64,000 nt of DNA from Cognatundibacterium crateris (GCF_010078235.1 NZ_JAABOS010000002.1:1-64000), one strand, 5' to 3'; shown: positions 8,169-16,334, counted from the first letter of the stretch. Program-made: numbers and translations. Notes: generated by a model from the sequence alone, not told the origin.

Positions 8169-10031
8169 TTAACGTTTGCCAGGCTTACGATAAGTCGGAC
8201 GCGCGGTCACCAGCGCAGTTGCTTTGTCGGCCAGCCGGAACTGCTGAGCCGGTACATCGTCGGCCTGCAATTTCGCTTTCACGACTAACAACTCATCGCG
8301 CCGGAACGCGTGGATTTCTACCGTTTCACCGATATGATAGCGGCCCACGGCGCTGCTCAGACCATCTGCCGCATCCGCTGCAGTGACGCGCAAACCATTG
8401 ATCGCGATCAGCACATCCTGTGCAGACAAACCAGCCTGATGCGCGGCACGTCCTTCAAAGGCATTAGCAAGTTTGCAGTCGTTGCCATCGCGTGCCACTT
8501 TGACGCCGAGGCTGGCTTTCTGACTCGCGACACCGCCATCCACAACAACGCCGAAGTCCGCATACAAGCTGCTCAGTGGCACATCTTCGGTACCGAACAC
8601 ATGCTTATCCAGGAAGCGACGGACATCAACACCGGTCGTCTTTTCGATGATGGCTGCGATTTCCTGCTCACCCAGGCCACGCTGCTCACCGGATGGCATA
8701 CGCGCATAGAAGTCACGGCCAAACTGCTGCCACAAGGCGCGCATCACATCATCCAGCGACTTTTTGCCAGCAGTCTGCTGGCGTATGCTCAAGTCCAGCC
8801 CGAGCGCCACCAGCGAACCCTTGGTGTAATAGCTGACGATGGCATTCGGTGAATTTTCATCCTGGCGGTAATACTTAGTCCAGGCATCAAAGCTGGATTC
8901 GGCTACGCTTTGCTTCAGGCGTCCGCTGCCACGCAACACCATGTTCACGGTTTTTGCCAGCAGCTTCAGATAGGCGGCTTCATCAATCACGCCGGCACGC
9001 ACCAGCATCAGATCATCGTAATAGCTGGTGAAGCCTTCAAACAACCACAGCAGGCTGGTGTAGTTTTCCTGGCTCAGGTCATAGCTGGCGAAGACCGCTG
9101 GCTTGATACGTTTGACATTCCAGGTATGGAAATACTCATGGCTGCACAGGCCCAGAAAGCCTTTGTAGCCTTCGCTCATTTCACTCTGATGCTTGAGCGG
9201 GATATCGTTGCGGTTGCAGATCAAGGCGGTCGAGGCACGATGCTCCAGCCCGCCATAGCCTTCACCGACCACCATGGTCATGAACACATAGCGATCCATA
9301 GGCGCTTTTTTCGTGCGTGGCTCGAACAGCGCAATCTGGCTCTCGCAGATTTTCTTCACATCGGACACCATGCGGTCCATGTCCATATTCGGCACTTTAC
9401 CCGTCACCACGAAGTCATGCGGCACGCCACAAGCTTCGAAACTGGCCAGGGCGAAGTCGCCCATTTCAACCGGATGATCGATCAGCTCATCGTAATCACG
9501 CGCTACATAAGTGCCAAAGCCATAGCGTTTTGCTTTCAGCTCAGGCAGCGAGGTGGCTACACGCCAGCTCTTGCAGGCAGGATCCGCTGCGCGCTGGATA
9601 TCGACTACATGCTGGCTGTTTTCCTGACCATGCACGGCCAGGAAAACGCTGGTGCCATTGAAGAATGCGTGACTCTGATCCAGATGCGCGGCGCGCACCG
9701 ATAAATCCCAGGCATAAACTTCGTAGCTGATGCTCAGTGCGCCTTTGCACGGCGCCGCCTGCCAGCTATGTTTATTCAGTTTTTTCAGGCCGACTTTTTT
9801 GCCTGCCGCGCTGGCTTTGATCTGCACAATATTGCGTGCAAATTCGCGCACCATGTAACTGCCCGGTATCCAGACTGGCAGACTCACTATCTGTCCGTCT
9901 GCGGCGGGCTGAGCGATTTCCAGCGTTACCTGAAACAAGTGGCCAGCCAAGTCTTTAGGAATAATACTGTAGTGAATACCGGCAGTTGTCTGCCGTGCAG
10001 CGCGTCCCTGTACTGTCGTCGTTTTTGCCAT
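8169..10031 (-). CDS. M61-family glycyl aminopeptidase with PDZ domain
   Basis: A 620-residue metallopeptidase of the M61 family. The zinc motif HEYFH (in SHEYFHTWNVKRIKP) is near residue 300, preceded by the family's GEGYGGLEHRAST. An N-terminal beta domain comes before the thermolysin-like part. The C-terminal ~100 residues form a PDZ domain (GRAAHQAGLSAQDVLIAINGLRV). M61 enzymes cleave N-terminal glycine or small residues. No signal peptide is evident. I chose the ATG at 10031; a TTG two codons upstream is possible. The gene stands alone, converging on trpC. Confidence 0.9.
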   Translation of the reverse strand: MAKTTTVQGRAARQTTAGIHYSIIPKDLAGHLFQVTLEIAQPAADGQIVSLPVWIPGSYMVREFARNIVQIKASAAGKKVGLKKLNKHSWQAAPCKGALSISYEVYAWDLSVRAAHLDQSHAFFNGTSVFLAVHGQENSQHVVDIQRAADPACKSWRVATSLPELKAKRYGFGTYVARDYDELIDHPVEMGDFALASFEACGVPHDFVVTGKVPNMDMDRMVSDVKKICESQIALFEPRTKKAPMDRYVFMTMVVGEGYGGLEHRASTALICNRNDIPLKHQSEMSEGYKGFLGLCSHEYFHTWNVKRIKPAVFASYDLSQENYTSLLWLFEGFTSYYDDLMLVRAGVIDEAAYLKLLAKTVNMVLRGSGRLKQSVAESSFDAWTKYYRQDENSPNAIVSYYTKGSLVALGLDLSIRQQTAGKKSLDDVMRALWQQFGRDFYARMPSGEQRGLGEQEIAAIIEKTTGVDVRRFLDKHVFGTEDVPLSSLYADFGVVVDGGVASQKASLGVKVARDGNDCKLANAFEGRAAHQAGLSAQDVLIAINGLRVTAADAADGLSSAVGRYHIGETVEIHAFRRDELLVVKAKLQADDVPAQQFRLADKATALVTARPTYRKPGKR

Positions 10032-10179
10032 GCTCAACGATCTTTCTGAAATGAAGTGAAATCAAATTAAATAATTAGTGGACTGAAACCTGTCCCTGTC
10101 AGACATGGCGTGAAACACAAACACCGCTGAATGTGAGCCTGTGCGTCGTCGGGAGATATGCGTCAGTCCTGAATAAAAC

Positions 10180-10203
10180 AAAACCAGAGCAGACTCTGGT
10201 TTT
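10180..10203 (-). terminator. rho-independent terminator of the DUF3429 gene
   Basis: A perfect inverted repeat AAAACCAGAG / CTCTGGTTTT with a four-base loop lies five bases past the stop of the upstream minus-strand gene. On the minus strand it ends in a T-rich run (TTTTGTTTTATT). Confidence 0.85.
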
Positions 10204-10208
10204 GGCGT

Positions 10209-10661
10209 TCAGCTACGTACGTTGGCGGCGATGAAAGTGAATATCTGCGCACCCACGACGACACGGGTCAGTTGCAGACGCAGATCGATAAACCAGGCCG
10301 GTACGGCATAACTCTGATACAGTTTTTTGTCGATTTTATAGGCCGCGATGAAGCCGACTACCTGCACCACAAAACCGAACAGCATATTACTCAGAGAACA
10401 CCAGGCAATCAGCGTGGGGATGACGCCCCAGATCATTGCCCGCCGGGTTTCTTCGTCGTCCTTACCCTGGGCCATCAGCGTAACGCCCCAATGCAAACCA
10501 CCCAGGAAGGACAAAATCACGATGCCATACGCCAGCTGCGCTTTGATGAAATACCCCAGCCAGTCCGGATGCACGATCCAGCACAGTACCGTCAATAAAA
10601 CAAACGGAATCAGGCCAGCAAAGCCCAGTCGTATCACCAGTTTTTGATTGAGATTATTCAT
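10209..10661 (-). CDS. DUF3429 integral membrane protein
   Basis: A 150-residue membrane protein with about four to five hydrophobic helices. The segments GLIPFVLLTVLCWI, ALAYGIVILSFLGGLHWG, MIWGVIPTLIAWCSL and GFVVQVVGFIAAYKID are visible. The FLGGLHWG motif is typical of DUF3429 proteins, which have no assigned function. I placed the start at 10661 because the family begins shortly before the first helix; an earlier in-frame start at 10769 adds 36 atypical residues. It is monocistronic with its own terminator. Confidence 0.75.
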   Translation of the reverse strand: MNNLNQKLVIRLGFAGLIPFVLLTVLCWIVHPDWLGYFIKAQLAYGIVILSFLGGLHWGVTLMAQGKDDEETRRAMIWGVIPTLIAWCSLSNMLFGFVVQVVGFIAAYKIDKKLYQSYAVPAWFIDLRLQLTRVVVGAQIFTFIAANVRS

Positions 10662-10897
10662 AAAATTTAGCCGTACGCCACCAAGTCTCGCGATGAAGCT
10701 GATCAGCATAGCAATATTTTGAAAATACTGCTTACGAGCAACTTCGTCGCATGAAAATTTTCCTGTCAAATTCGGGAAAACGATATTCTAAGAGGAAATA
10801 CCCAAGTTAGATATACATCTATAGTTGGAACAGCACTGACACTGTGCAGAAAGTCACAGTTTTGCAGAAAAAAGCATGAAAATCGGGCGTATAGCGC

Positions 10898-11503
10898 TCA
10901 GTTATCCCGATTGTGGCGCAAATGATGCCAGTCATCCGGCGTGTCGATATCCTGGCAAATTCCGGCATCGTCCAATGCCAGGCGATGTACCAGCGCCGAA
11001 TTCAACAGACCACGCGCCCCCTGATCACCCTGCAATTGCAGTAATGCAGGCAGACAGGAGGCAGCAAATGCCACCGGATTTCCGCGCTGCCCCTGATATT
11101 CGGGCACCACGATCTGATGCCCGGCTAAGGCGGCGCGCCGGATAGCCTGGAAGCTCCCGGCTTTTACACAGGGCATATCCGCCAATGCCACCAGCCAGCC
11201 AGCACTGTGCTGAGTCTGCAGCAAGGCAGCGCGCAGGCTATGGGCCATGCCCAGATCGGCTTGTTCAGTCAACACAATGGCACAACCGGCATCGGCCAAT
11301 TGCCGCTGCAATTCCTGCTGATCAGGTCGCAAGACAGCGATGCTTAGTGGACAAGCCTGGATCAGGCGTGTGGCACAAGCCACAGCAACCGAGCTGTACT
11401 CTCCCCAGGGCATCAGCAGTTTGGATTGCTGACCACCCGGGTCAAAACGACGTCCGCGCCCGGCTGCCAGCAAGATGCCAGTCCAGGCCGCGGACTCAGC
11501 CAT
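10898..11503 (-). CDS. MocA/MobA-like nucleotidyltransferase
   Basis: A 201-residue NTP-transferase fold protein. The nucleotide-binding motif LAAGRGRRFDPGG (residues 12-24), a Lys-containing SKLLMPWGE, and the ALADMP metal motif near residue 106 match the MocA group. That group transfers CMP (MocA) or GMP (MobA) to molybdopterin. The FDPGG-type loop and the sequence ending IDTPDDW favour MocA over MobA, so cytidylylation of the molybdenum cofactor is likely but not certain. Its start codon overlaps the dsbC stop (TAATG), so it is translationally coupled to dsbC. Confidence 0.8.
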   Translation of the reverse strand: MAESAAWTGILLAAGRGRRFDPGGQQSKLLMPWGEYSSVAVACATRLIQACPLSIAVLRPDQQELQRQLADAGCAIVLTEQADLGMAHSLRAALLQTQHSAGWLVALADMPCVKAGSFQAIRRAALAGHQIVVPEYQGQRGNPVAFAASCLPALLQLQGDQGARGLLNSALVHRLALDDAGICQDIDTPDDWHHLRHNRDN

Positions 11504-12246
11504 TAGTTGGCCTTGCCACCGGCAATGCTGGCGAATTTTTCTTCCAGGCCTTTGGCATTGACCGCGCCCGGAATGCGGGTGCCATCGCTAAAGAAAATCG
11601 CCGGCGTTCCGGTCACACGCAATTTCTGGCCCAGCGCCAGTACTTTGTCATGCGGGGTAATGCAATTCGCTGGTGCGGTCGACGCGGTTTTACCACTGAT
11701 CATCCAATCATCCCAGGCCTTATTGCGGTCGGCGGCGCACCAGATGTTTTTGGATTTGGCGGTAGAGTCATCCGACAGAATGTTATACATAAAGGTGTAG
11801 ACCGTAATATTGTCCATACCTGCCAGGGTTTTACGGAATTGTTTGCAGTAACCGCAATTCGGATCTTCAAACACGGCAATAACGCGTTTGCCATCGCCTT
11901 TCACCATCTTCAAGGCCAGCTCCAGTGGCAGATCGGAGAATTTAATCTTACTCAGCTCTTCGGTTCTGGCACGGGTGTAATTGGTGCCTGACTTGGCATC
12001 GATCACATTCCCAACGAATAAGAACTGTGCTTTTTCATCGGTGTAAATCACATCGCTGCCAACCCGCACTTCAAACAAACCGGAATAAGGGGTCTTAGTC
12101 ACAGAGTCGACTTTCACCCCCTCGCCCAGACGCGGTTCCACCAGTTTTTTGACAGCGGTTTCTTGTGGCGTCTGCGCCGCTACCTGCATAGAGATCAGAC
12201 CGGATAACAGACTTACTGCGGCGATTGCCACGAACTTCAGCTTCAT
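11503..12246 (-). CDS. dsbC: thiol:disulfide interchange protein DsbC
   Basis: A 247-residue periplasmic disulfide isomerase. It has a signal peptide (residues 1-24, MKLKF... ending VAAQ), an N-terminal dimerisation domain, and a thioredoxin domain with the CGYC active site (Cys131, Cys134). The cis-Pro loop TGTPAIFF lies near residue 208. A second structural cysteine pair (IWCAAD and PANC) is present as in DsbC. It reshuffles wrong disulfides and would be kept reduced by DsbD. A DsbB homologue, part of the separate oxidising arm, is encoded at 57.3 kb. Confidence 0.93.
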   Translation of the reverse strand: MKLKFVAIAAVSLLSGLISMQVAAQTPQETAVKKLVEPRLGEGVKVDSVTKTPYSGLFEVRVGSDVIYTDEKAQFLFVGNVIDAKSGTNYTRARTEELSKIKFSDLPLELALKMVKGDGKRVIAVFEDPNCGYCKQFRKTLAGMDNITVYTFMYNILSDDSTAKSKNIWCAADRNKAWDDWMISGKTASTAPANCITPHDKVLALGQKLRVTGTPAIFFSDGTRIPGAVNAKGLEEKFASIAGGKAN

Positions 12247-12284
12247 TACTTTTTTCCTTCGGCCATCGCCATGAAGCGTGAGGC

Positions 12285-13475
12285 TTAGCGCCCCATCGCA
12301 TGAGAAATTAATTTGTTCTTTATGAGTGGCAAACGGTCCAGTAAGTTCATTCCCAGATTCCGCACCAGACGCGCCGGTCCCAGATCTGAACCAAATAAAC
12401 GCGACAAACCATCGGTCGTCACTTGCATTAACAAGACATCCTGTTTGCGCGCACGGCGATAGGCTTCTAATAAACGCGCATCACCACAATCGCGGAATTC
12501 ATCACGCTGCTTCACCAGACGCAGCAGATCGGCTACATCACCAAAGCCCAGATTCATACCGTGTCCAGCCAGCGGATGCACCACATGTGCTGCATCGCCA
12601 ATCAGCGCAACCCGCTCAGCAATCAGGCTGTGCGGACGCATCAGGCGCAAAGGAAAGGCTTTAATATCCTCCGGCAGCACAGGCGTCAAATGACCATGCG
12701 TCTCCAGACAGTAATGTTCGAGCGCAGACACCAGGCCAGATAAAGGCTCGCGCACCAGGCGGTCAGCCAAGGCATCCGGCGCAGACCAGACCAGCGACAC
12801 GCGCTGCCCGGGCAGCGGCAGCAGCGCAATAATACCCTGATCTTCAATAAACCATTGATGCGCCACCCCGTGATGCGGCTTGCTGCACTCGAAATTCGCC
12901 ACTACTCCCTTTTGCCCATAGGAGCGATAGTCCATGCCGATATCACATTGCCCGCGCACCCAGGACTGCGCACCATCGGCACCGATGATCAGCTTCGCTT
13001 CAATGCTATCGCCATCCGCCAGCGTCAGCCTGGCAGCCTGCGTATCCACATGCAATTGCTGCGCCTGGCCCACATGCAGTTGCAGGTTTTGCGCAAAACG
13101 CAGCGCACTGTCGAGCGCGAGATTCAGATTGCGGTTCTCGACGATCCAGGCTAACTCCTGGGTGCGCGCACTATAGGCATCAAAACCCAATTGCCCATCG
13201 CGCTGTTCCGCACCATCCTTGACCTGCATGCCTGTCACCGCAGCCACCCGGCTATGATCGAGCGCACCCCAGACTTTTAACTGATCCAATAAATCATAGG
13301 CCACATGGTTTAGCGCGAACACGCGCACATCCCAATCGGCCGACGCCACAATCGGTGCCGCCGACTCGCACAAGACCCGCACAGTCAAACCCGCTTGCGC
13401 CAGCCCCAGCGCCGCCGCCTTACCCACCGCGCCATTACCAACGATGCAAATATCACAATGATGTATCTGAGCCAT
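12285..13475 (-). CDS. FAD-dependent ubiquinone-biosynthesis hydroxylase (UbiH/UbiI/UbiF type)
   Basis: A 396-residue flavoprotein monooxygenase of the UbiH/COQ6 family that hydroxylates the ubiquinone ring. The N-terminal dinucleotide loop is GNGAVG (residues 13-18). A second motif GADGAQSWVRG lies near 169. The FAD ribose-binding motif LIGDAAHVVHPLAGHGMNLG is near 290. Which ring carbon it hydroxylates cannot be decided from sequence alone. AAAGGT precedes the ATG at 13475. It lies 38 bp upstream of dsbC on the same strand and may be co-transcribed with it. Confidence 0.9.
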   Translation of the reverse strand: MAQIHHCDICIVGNGAVGKAAALGLAQAGLTVRVLCESAAPIVASADWDVRVFALNHVAYDLLDQLKVWGALDHSRVAAVTGMQVKDGAEQRDGQLGFDAYSARTQELAWIVENRNLNLALDSALRFAQNLQLHVGQAQQLHVDTQAARLTLADGDSIEAKLIIGADGAQSWVRGQCDIGMDYRSYGQKGVVANFECSKPHHGVAHQWFIEDQGIIALLPLPGQRVSLVWSAPDALADRLVREPLSGLVSALEHYCLETHGHLTPVLPEDIKAFPLRLMRPHSLIAERVALIGDAAHVVHPLAGHGMNLGFGDVADLLRLVKQRDEFRDCGDARLLEAYRRARKQDVLLMQVTTDGLSRLFGSDLGPARLVRNLGMNLLDRLPLIKNKLISHAMGR

Positions 13476-13595
13476 AGCGTGACCTTTTCTTTTATCTTCA
13501 ACAAGTCAGCCATTATACGGCAGCGCTCCCGCCCCTTCCGATGCGCCAGATCAAGAACAATTGGCGCAGAAAACAAGTATTTTCACCCTCCCCCC

Positions 13596-13624
13596 TTGCC
13601 AAAGCGGGCTTCGATCTCTATAAT
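13596..13624 (+). promoter_or_regulatory. sigma-70 promoter of tRNA-Phe
   Basis: A TTGCCA -35 box (13596-13601) is separated by exactly 17 bp from a perfect TATAAT -10 box (13619-13624). Transcription would start about seven bases later, just ahead of the mature tRNA 5' end at 13636. Confidence 0.85.
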
Positions 13625-13635
13625 TCTTGTTTCTT

Positions 13636-13711
13636 GGCCTGGTAGCTCAGTCGGTAGAGCAGAGGATTGAAAATCCTTGTGTCGGTGGTTCGATTCCGCC
13701 CCGGGCCACCA
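13636..13711 (+). tRNA. tRNA-Phe (GAA)
   Basis: A 76-nt tRNA. The acceptor stem is GGCCTGG/CCGGGCC with one T-G pair, the D arm is GCTC...GAGC, and the anticodon loop TTGAAAA carries the Phe anticodon GAA. The T arm is GGTGG-TTCGATT-CCGCC, and discriminator A plus an encoded CCA follow. The 3' half is also the prophage attachment core, so this copy is a host/phage hybrid that restores the gene. Confidence 0.97.
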
Positions 13712-13714
13712 AGA
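13667..13714 (+). other. attL: 48-bp attachment core in tRNA-Phe
   Basis: The stretch from the anticodon loop through the encoded CCA plus AGA is repeated exactly at 26292-26339. It marks the left junction of the integrated element. Identity stops at both edges (A versus C before, A versus T after). Confidence 0.95.
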
Positions 13715-13730
13715 ATTAAGCAGTAAAAAC

Positions 13731-13760
13731 AAAGGCTTACAGCGATGTAAGCCTTTTGTC
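13731..13760 (+). terminator. terminator after tRNA-Phe, supplied by the prophage
   Basis: An 11-bp perfect stem (AAAGGCTTACA / TGTAAGCCTTT) with a four-base loop is followed by TGTCTTTT. It lies on the phage side of attL and should end the tRNA-Phe transcript. The original host terminator is now displaced to 26344. Confidence 0.85.
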
Positions 13761-13824
13761 TTTTCTCAACCCAATCTACAATTTATCATCTCGATCTACA
13801 ATTCTTAGACAGTGGTAAAGAGGC

Positions 13825-14760
13825 TCAACTATTAGTCGACCTTTCGTTAGCGATATATGCTTCAATATACGCAACCACTCTAGCCGCCCCTGCATCAGTA
13901 TCAATAAGTTCAATTGGCACTTGATTATCAATGTATGTGTTAGGCTCCTCCATCCACTTGAACACACTCCCACGACTTCCAAGTATAGGTTGGGCTAATT
14001 GCAACACTCGCTCCAGCAAGTCAGGGCGGGCATACCAAGAGTCAGGCTTTATGGTAGGCACGTTCCCAGGAATAACTCTTGGTAGCTGTGATTTAGCCAA
14101 TTCATCTGGAAGAATATGAGAACGAACCCAATGAGCATGCTCAGACAATCCTGTATTGGGTTTGCGATTTTTATTAACAGCAGGAACTACCAATCCAACA
14201 GTCACACTCGTATGCAAACGAATCAATTTAAGTGCAGGAGCAATGTCAGTATCATTTGTAACAATGACAATCTGATCAACCTGGTTGGTAGTTGCATCAT
14301 GGTAGGCTTGCAAAGCAAGATTTACATCCGACTGCTTTTCTTCCATCTTCCAAGCGGTTATCTCTTGACAGTCGCGTGGCAATTTATCGTGATTATCTAA
14401 ATCGACGACTTTAACCTTTGATTGCGATAACGAGTAATAACCTTCGACTATTTCTATACGCTCCTTGTGATACCTTCTGAGCGCTGTGTGGTAGCGAGCC
14501 TGAGATGAGACAGAGTCTGAAGCTTTAGCTGCATTTTCAAGAATTTTAGCTGTAAAAAATTTAATCGCCAGTGGCAAAAGCTCCATTTGACAGGGCTGAT
14601 TATCTTTTTTTACTAATATTGAGGGCAATATCTGCTTCTCAAAAAGAGAAAGTAAATCAAGCCATTTATAGGGTGACCCCTTTAAACAACCATAATACAG
14701 ATTGAAACCATCAATATAAACGCGAGTCCTTAGAGGCTTCACGCTATTTACTTCTGCCAT
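13825..14760 (-). CDS. NYN-domain (PIN-like) nuclease fused to a MbcA/ParS-type antitoxin domain
   Basis: A 311-residue protein. The N-terminal ~200 residues form a NYN domain with its acidic centre intact: VYIDGFNLYYG near the N-terminus, KQSDVNLALQAYHD in the middle, and IVIVTNDTDIAPAL. These aspartates hold metal in NYN/PIN ribonucleases. The last ~55 residues (GSVFKWMEEPNTYIDN, then PIELIDTDAGAARVVAYIEAY) look like the toxin-binding domain of MbcA/ParS/Xre antitoxins (DUF2384), normally paired with RES-type toxins. No RES gene is nearby. I chose the ATG at 14760, preceded by AGGG. The gene lies between attL and the integrase, behind its own predicted RNA, promoter and terminator. NYN is confident, the fusion is likely, and a role in defence or host RNA control is inference. 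Confidence 0.8.
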   Translation of the reverse strand: MAEVNSVKPLRTRVYIDGFNLYYGCLKGSPYKWLDLLSLFEKQILPSILVKKDNQPCQMELLPLAIKFFTAKILENAAKASDSVSSQARYHTALRRYHKERIEIVEGYYSLSQSKVKVVDLDNHDKLPRDCQEITAWKMEEKQSDVNLALQAYHDATTNQVDQIVIVTNDTDIAPALKLIRLHTSVTVGLVVPAVNKNRKPNTGLSEHAHWVRSHILPDELAKSQLPRVIPGNVPTIKPDSWYARPDLLERVLQLAQPILGSRGSVFKWMEEPNTYIDNQVPIELIDTDAGAARVVAYIEAYIANERSTNS

Positions 14761-14776
14761 TTTCTGCCCTAGAAAT

Positions 14777-14797
14777 GAAAAAACCGGCTTACGCCGG
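14777..14797 (-). terminator. terminator ahead of the NYN gene
   Basis: A five-base-pair GC stem (CCGGC/GCCGG) with a GTAA loop is followed on the minus strand by TTTTTTC. It sits between a strong promoter and the NYN ribosome-binding site, so it must either end a short RNA or attenuate the gene. Confidence 0.8.
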
Positions 14798-14853
14798 CTT
14801 ATTCCCCCGCACACTAGTTGGTCAAGCCACGCCAGTCTTGCGGATTAGTTGTT
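14777..14853 (-). ncRNA. predicted ~77-nt phage small RNA with intrinsic terminator
   Basis: On the minus strand a strong promoter would start an RNA near 14853. The RNA can fold a stem between 14839-14843 and 14807-14811 (CCGCA/TGCGG). It ends in a compact terminator at 14777-14797 (CCGGC-GTAA-GCCGG followed by six T's). The terminator lies 17 bp before the NYN start codon, so the RNA could act as a free small RNA or as an attenuated leader of that gene. Its size recalls short phage antisense RNAs such as C4 of P1, but I cannot show membership. Confidence 0.55.
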
Positions 14854-14859
14854 GGGTCT

Positions 14860-14888
14860 ATTCTACGATAACAAATGTTATTGTGCAA
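14860..14888 (-). promoter_or_regulatory. strong sigma-70 promoter ahead of the predicted small RNA
   Basis: On the minus strand TTGCAC (14888-14883) and TAGAAT (14865-14860) are separated by exactly 17 bp. No coding frame uses this stretch, and the expected start lies about 77 nt before the end of the following terminator. Confidence 0.7.
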
Positions 14889-15094
14889 GCCCAAAGTTAT
14901 TCCTCGAAGTCAATCCCCAAAAAATGCACTAATTGAAAGCCCTAAAAATCAATCTATCTCCTTCCTCAAAAATATTGAATGCTTTGACGAAAATTTCTCA
15001 TAGGATTAAAATAACAAGGTGTCGCCATCTTTTCGAACCAGAGTCGGTCAGCAGAGTCGAAATTCTCGTGTAAAGTGGCGACCCTTTCCCCACA

Positions 15095-16093
15095 TCACCC
15101 CTCTTTTGCTTGTGTCCGAGATAAAGGACGTACCCTCTCCCCTTTCCGGTCTCGTGTATAAATCTCAGTTGTGCTTCTGCTCTTATGGCCAAGCAAACTT
15201 TGTGCGTGAGCTAAGTCCTCAGTATCCGTAGCCGCCTTTGCACGAAGATCTCTAAACTGAAAACTGACACCAGCAGATTCTCTGGCTTTATCAAAACGAG
15301 AACGCAATGCAAAGTAACTCAATCGCTGTCCATCAGGATCTTGCAATAGTGCCGTATTTACCTTATCGCGAGGTTTCGCCAATATCCTTGAAATTATTTC
15401 TGCAAGGTCGCCCTCAATTGCAATGCGAAGTTTTTTACCCGTCTTATTCTGAGTAAGCTGAAGGCTCCCGCCGACAATATCGGTCACGTTGAATTTCAGC
15501 ACGTCTGCTGGGCGCTGCCCTGTACACAATGCCAAATCCATTGCATCTTGAACAGTAGGATGCGCACAAGCCCACACGGCAGAATACTCATCGTCGGATA
15601 CATATCTGTCGCGTGACTTTTCCTTATGCCCCTTAATTCCGATACACGGATTCGTTTTATCAGTGTAGCCCCATGCCCTGGCATGATTGAATATTGTACT
15701 GAAAAGCGCTTTCTCACGATTGGCTCGTACCTTGGCGGTTTCACCTCGAACACGAATATACTCTGCTACATCAAATGGCCGAATGCTATCAATAGGAATC
15801 TCTCCAAAAACAGCATCCAGCAATTTGAAATATTGCGTGTAATCTCGCTGAGTGTGCGCTTTGAGAGATGGAAGTACCTCTCGCATATAACGCTGACCAA
15901 TCACTCGAAAGGTCTTGTCATCAGGATTCACTGTCTCGTCTTCGAGTTCAGCCCATTTCCTACGAGCCTCATTTAAATCATTTCCCAACGGTGTCCACTT
16001 ACGTGGACTCGTGCTTGAGACATGGTAGTACCATCCCTTTTTTACACTCATGCGCGGAGGCAGATTGTGATTTCCTTGCCGTTTACGACCCAT
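15095..16093 (-). CDS. int: tyrosine recombinase (phage integrase)
   Basis: A 332-residue site-specific recombinase that would integrate and excise the prophage at tRNA-Phe. An N-terminal SAM-like core-binding domain (about 62-150) precedes the catalytic domain. The catalytic residues Arg194 (CTGQRPADVL), Arg284 (RDLRAKAATD), His303 (LLGHKS) and nucleophile Tyr312 (TEIYTR) are visible. The first position of the HxxR box is Arg281 instead of His, a tolerated variation in this group. It lies near attL and runs toward it, with a DUF4224 gene directly upstream. Confidence 0.93.
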   Translation of the reverse strand: MGRKRQGNHNLPPRMSVKKGWYYHVSSTSPRKWTPLGNDLNEARRKWAELEDETVNPDDKTFRVIGQRYMREVLPSLKAHTQRDYTQYFKLLDAVFGEIPIDSIRPFDVAEYIRVRGETAKVRANREKALFSTIFNHARAWGYTDKTNPCIGIKGHKEKSRDRYVSDDEYSAVWACAHPTVQDAMDLALCTGQRPADVLKFNVTDIVGGSLQLTQNKTGKKLRIAIEGDLAEIISRILAKPRDKVNTALLQDPDGQRLSYFALRSRFDKARESAGVSFQFRDLRAKAATDTEDLAHAQSLLGHKSRSTTEIYTRDRKGERVRPLSRTQAKEG

Positions 16094-16094
16094 A

Positions 16095-16334
16095 CTATCT
16101 GCGAATTAATTGTGAGAGTGCACCAAAGTTTGGTCGAGGCGCCGGATCAATATGCGTACTTACGCTAATACCTGATGCAGCACCCAAGCGGACTTCGAAA
16201 TAACTCCTCGCTACTCTGGGGCGAAGCTGGGCAGTCAACTCAAACTTCCAGTTATTCTTTTTTAGCCAGAGTATTTGCTTAGAGCGGTATGCGTAACCAG
16301 TCAACTCACGCAACTCATTGTCAGTTAGAAACAT
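16095..16334 (-). CDS. DUF4224 protein, possible excisionase-like partner of the integrase
   Basis: A 79-residue protein that begins MFLTDNELRELTGYAYRSKQ, the typical opening of DUF4224 proteins found beside phage integrases. A WLKKNNWKFEL segment follows. The N-terminal helix-turn-helix-like part suggests DNA binding; an excisionase or directionality role is inferred from position only. Its ATG overlaps the rep stop by four bases (ATGA), and it ends one base before the integrase start, so rep, this gene and int are translationally linked. Confidence 0.7.
   Translation of the reverse strand: MFLTDNELRELTGYAYRSKQILWLKKNNWKFELTAQLRPRVARSYFEVRLGAASGISVSTHIDPAPRPNFGALSQLIRR

Noticed and set aside
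8910-9704. Long plus-strand open frame (264 codons)
   Set aside because: It lies wholly inside the M61 peptidase gene on the opposite strand, shows His/Gln-rich antisense composition and no recognisable domain.
11185-11991. Plus-strand open frame of 268 codons
   Set aside because: It is antisense to the MocA-like and dsbC genes, whose motifs and signal peptide are clear; its translation is low in hydrophobic core and matches nothing.
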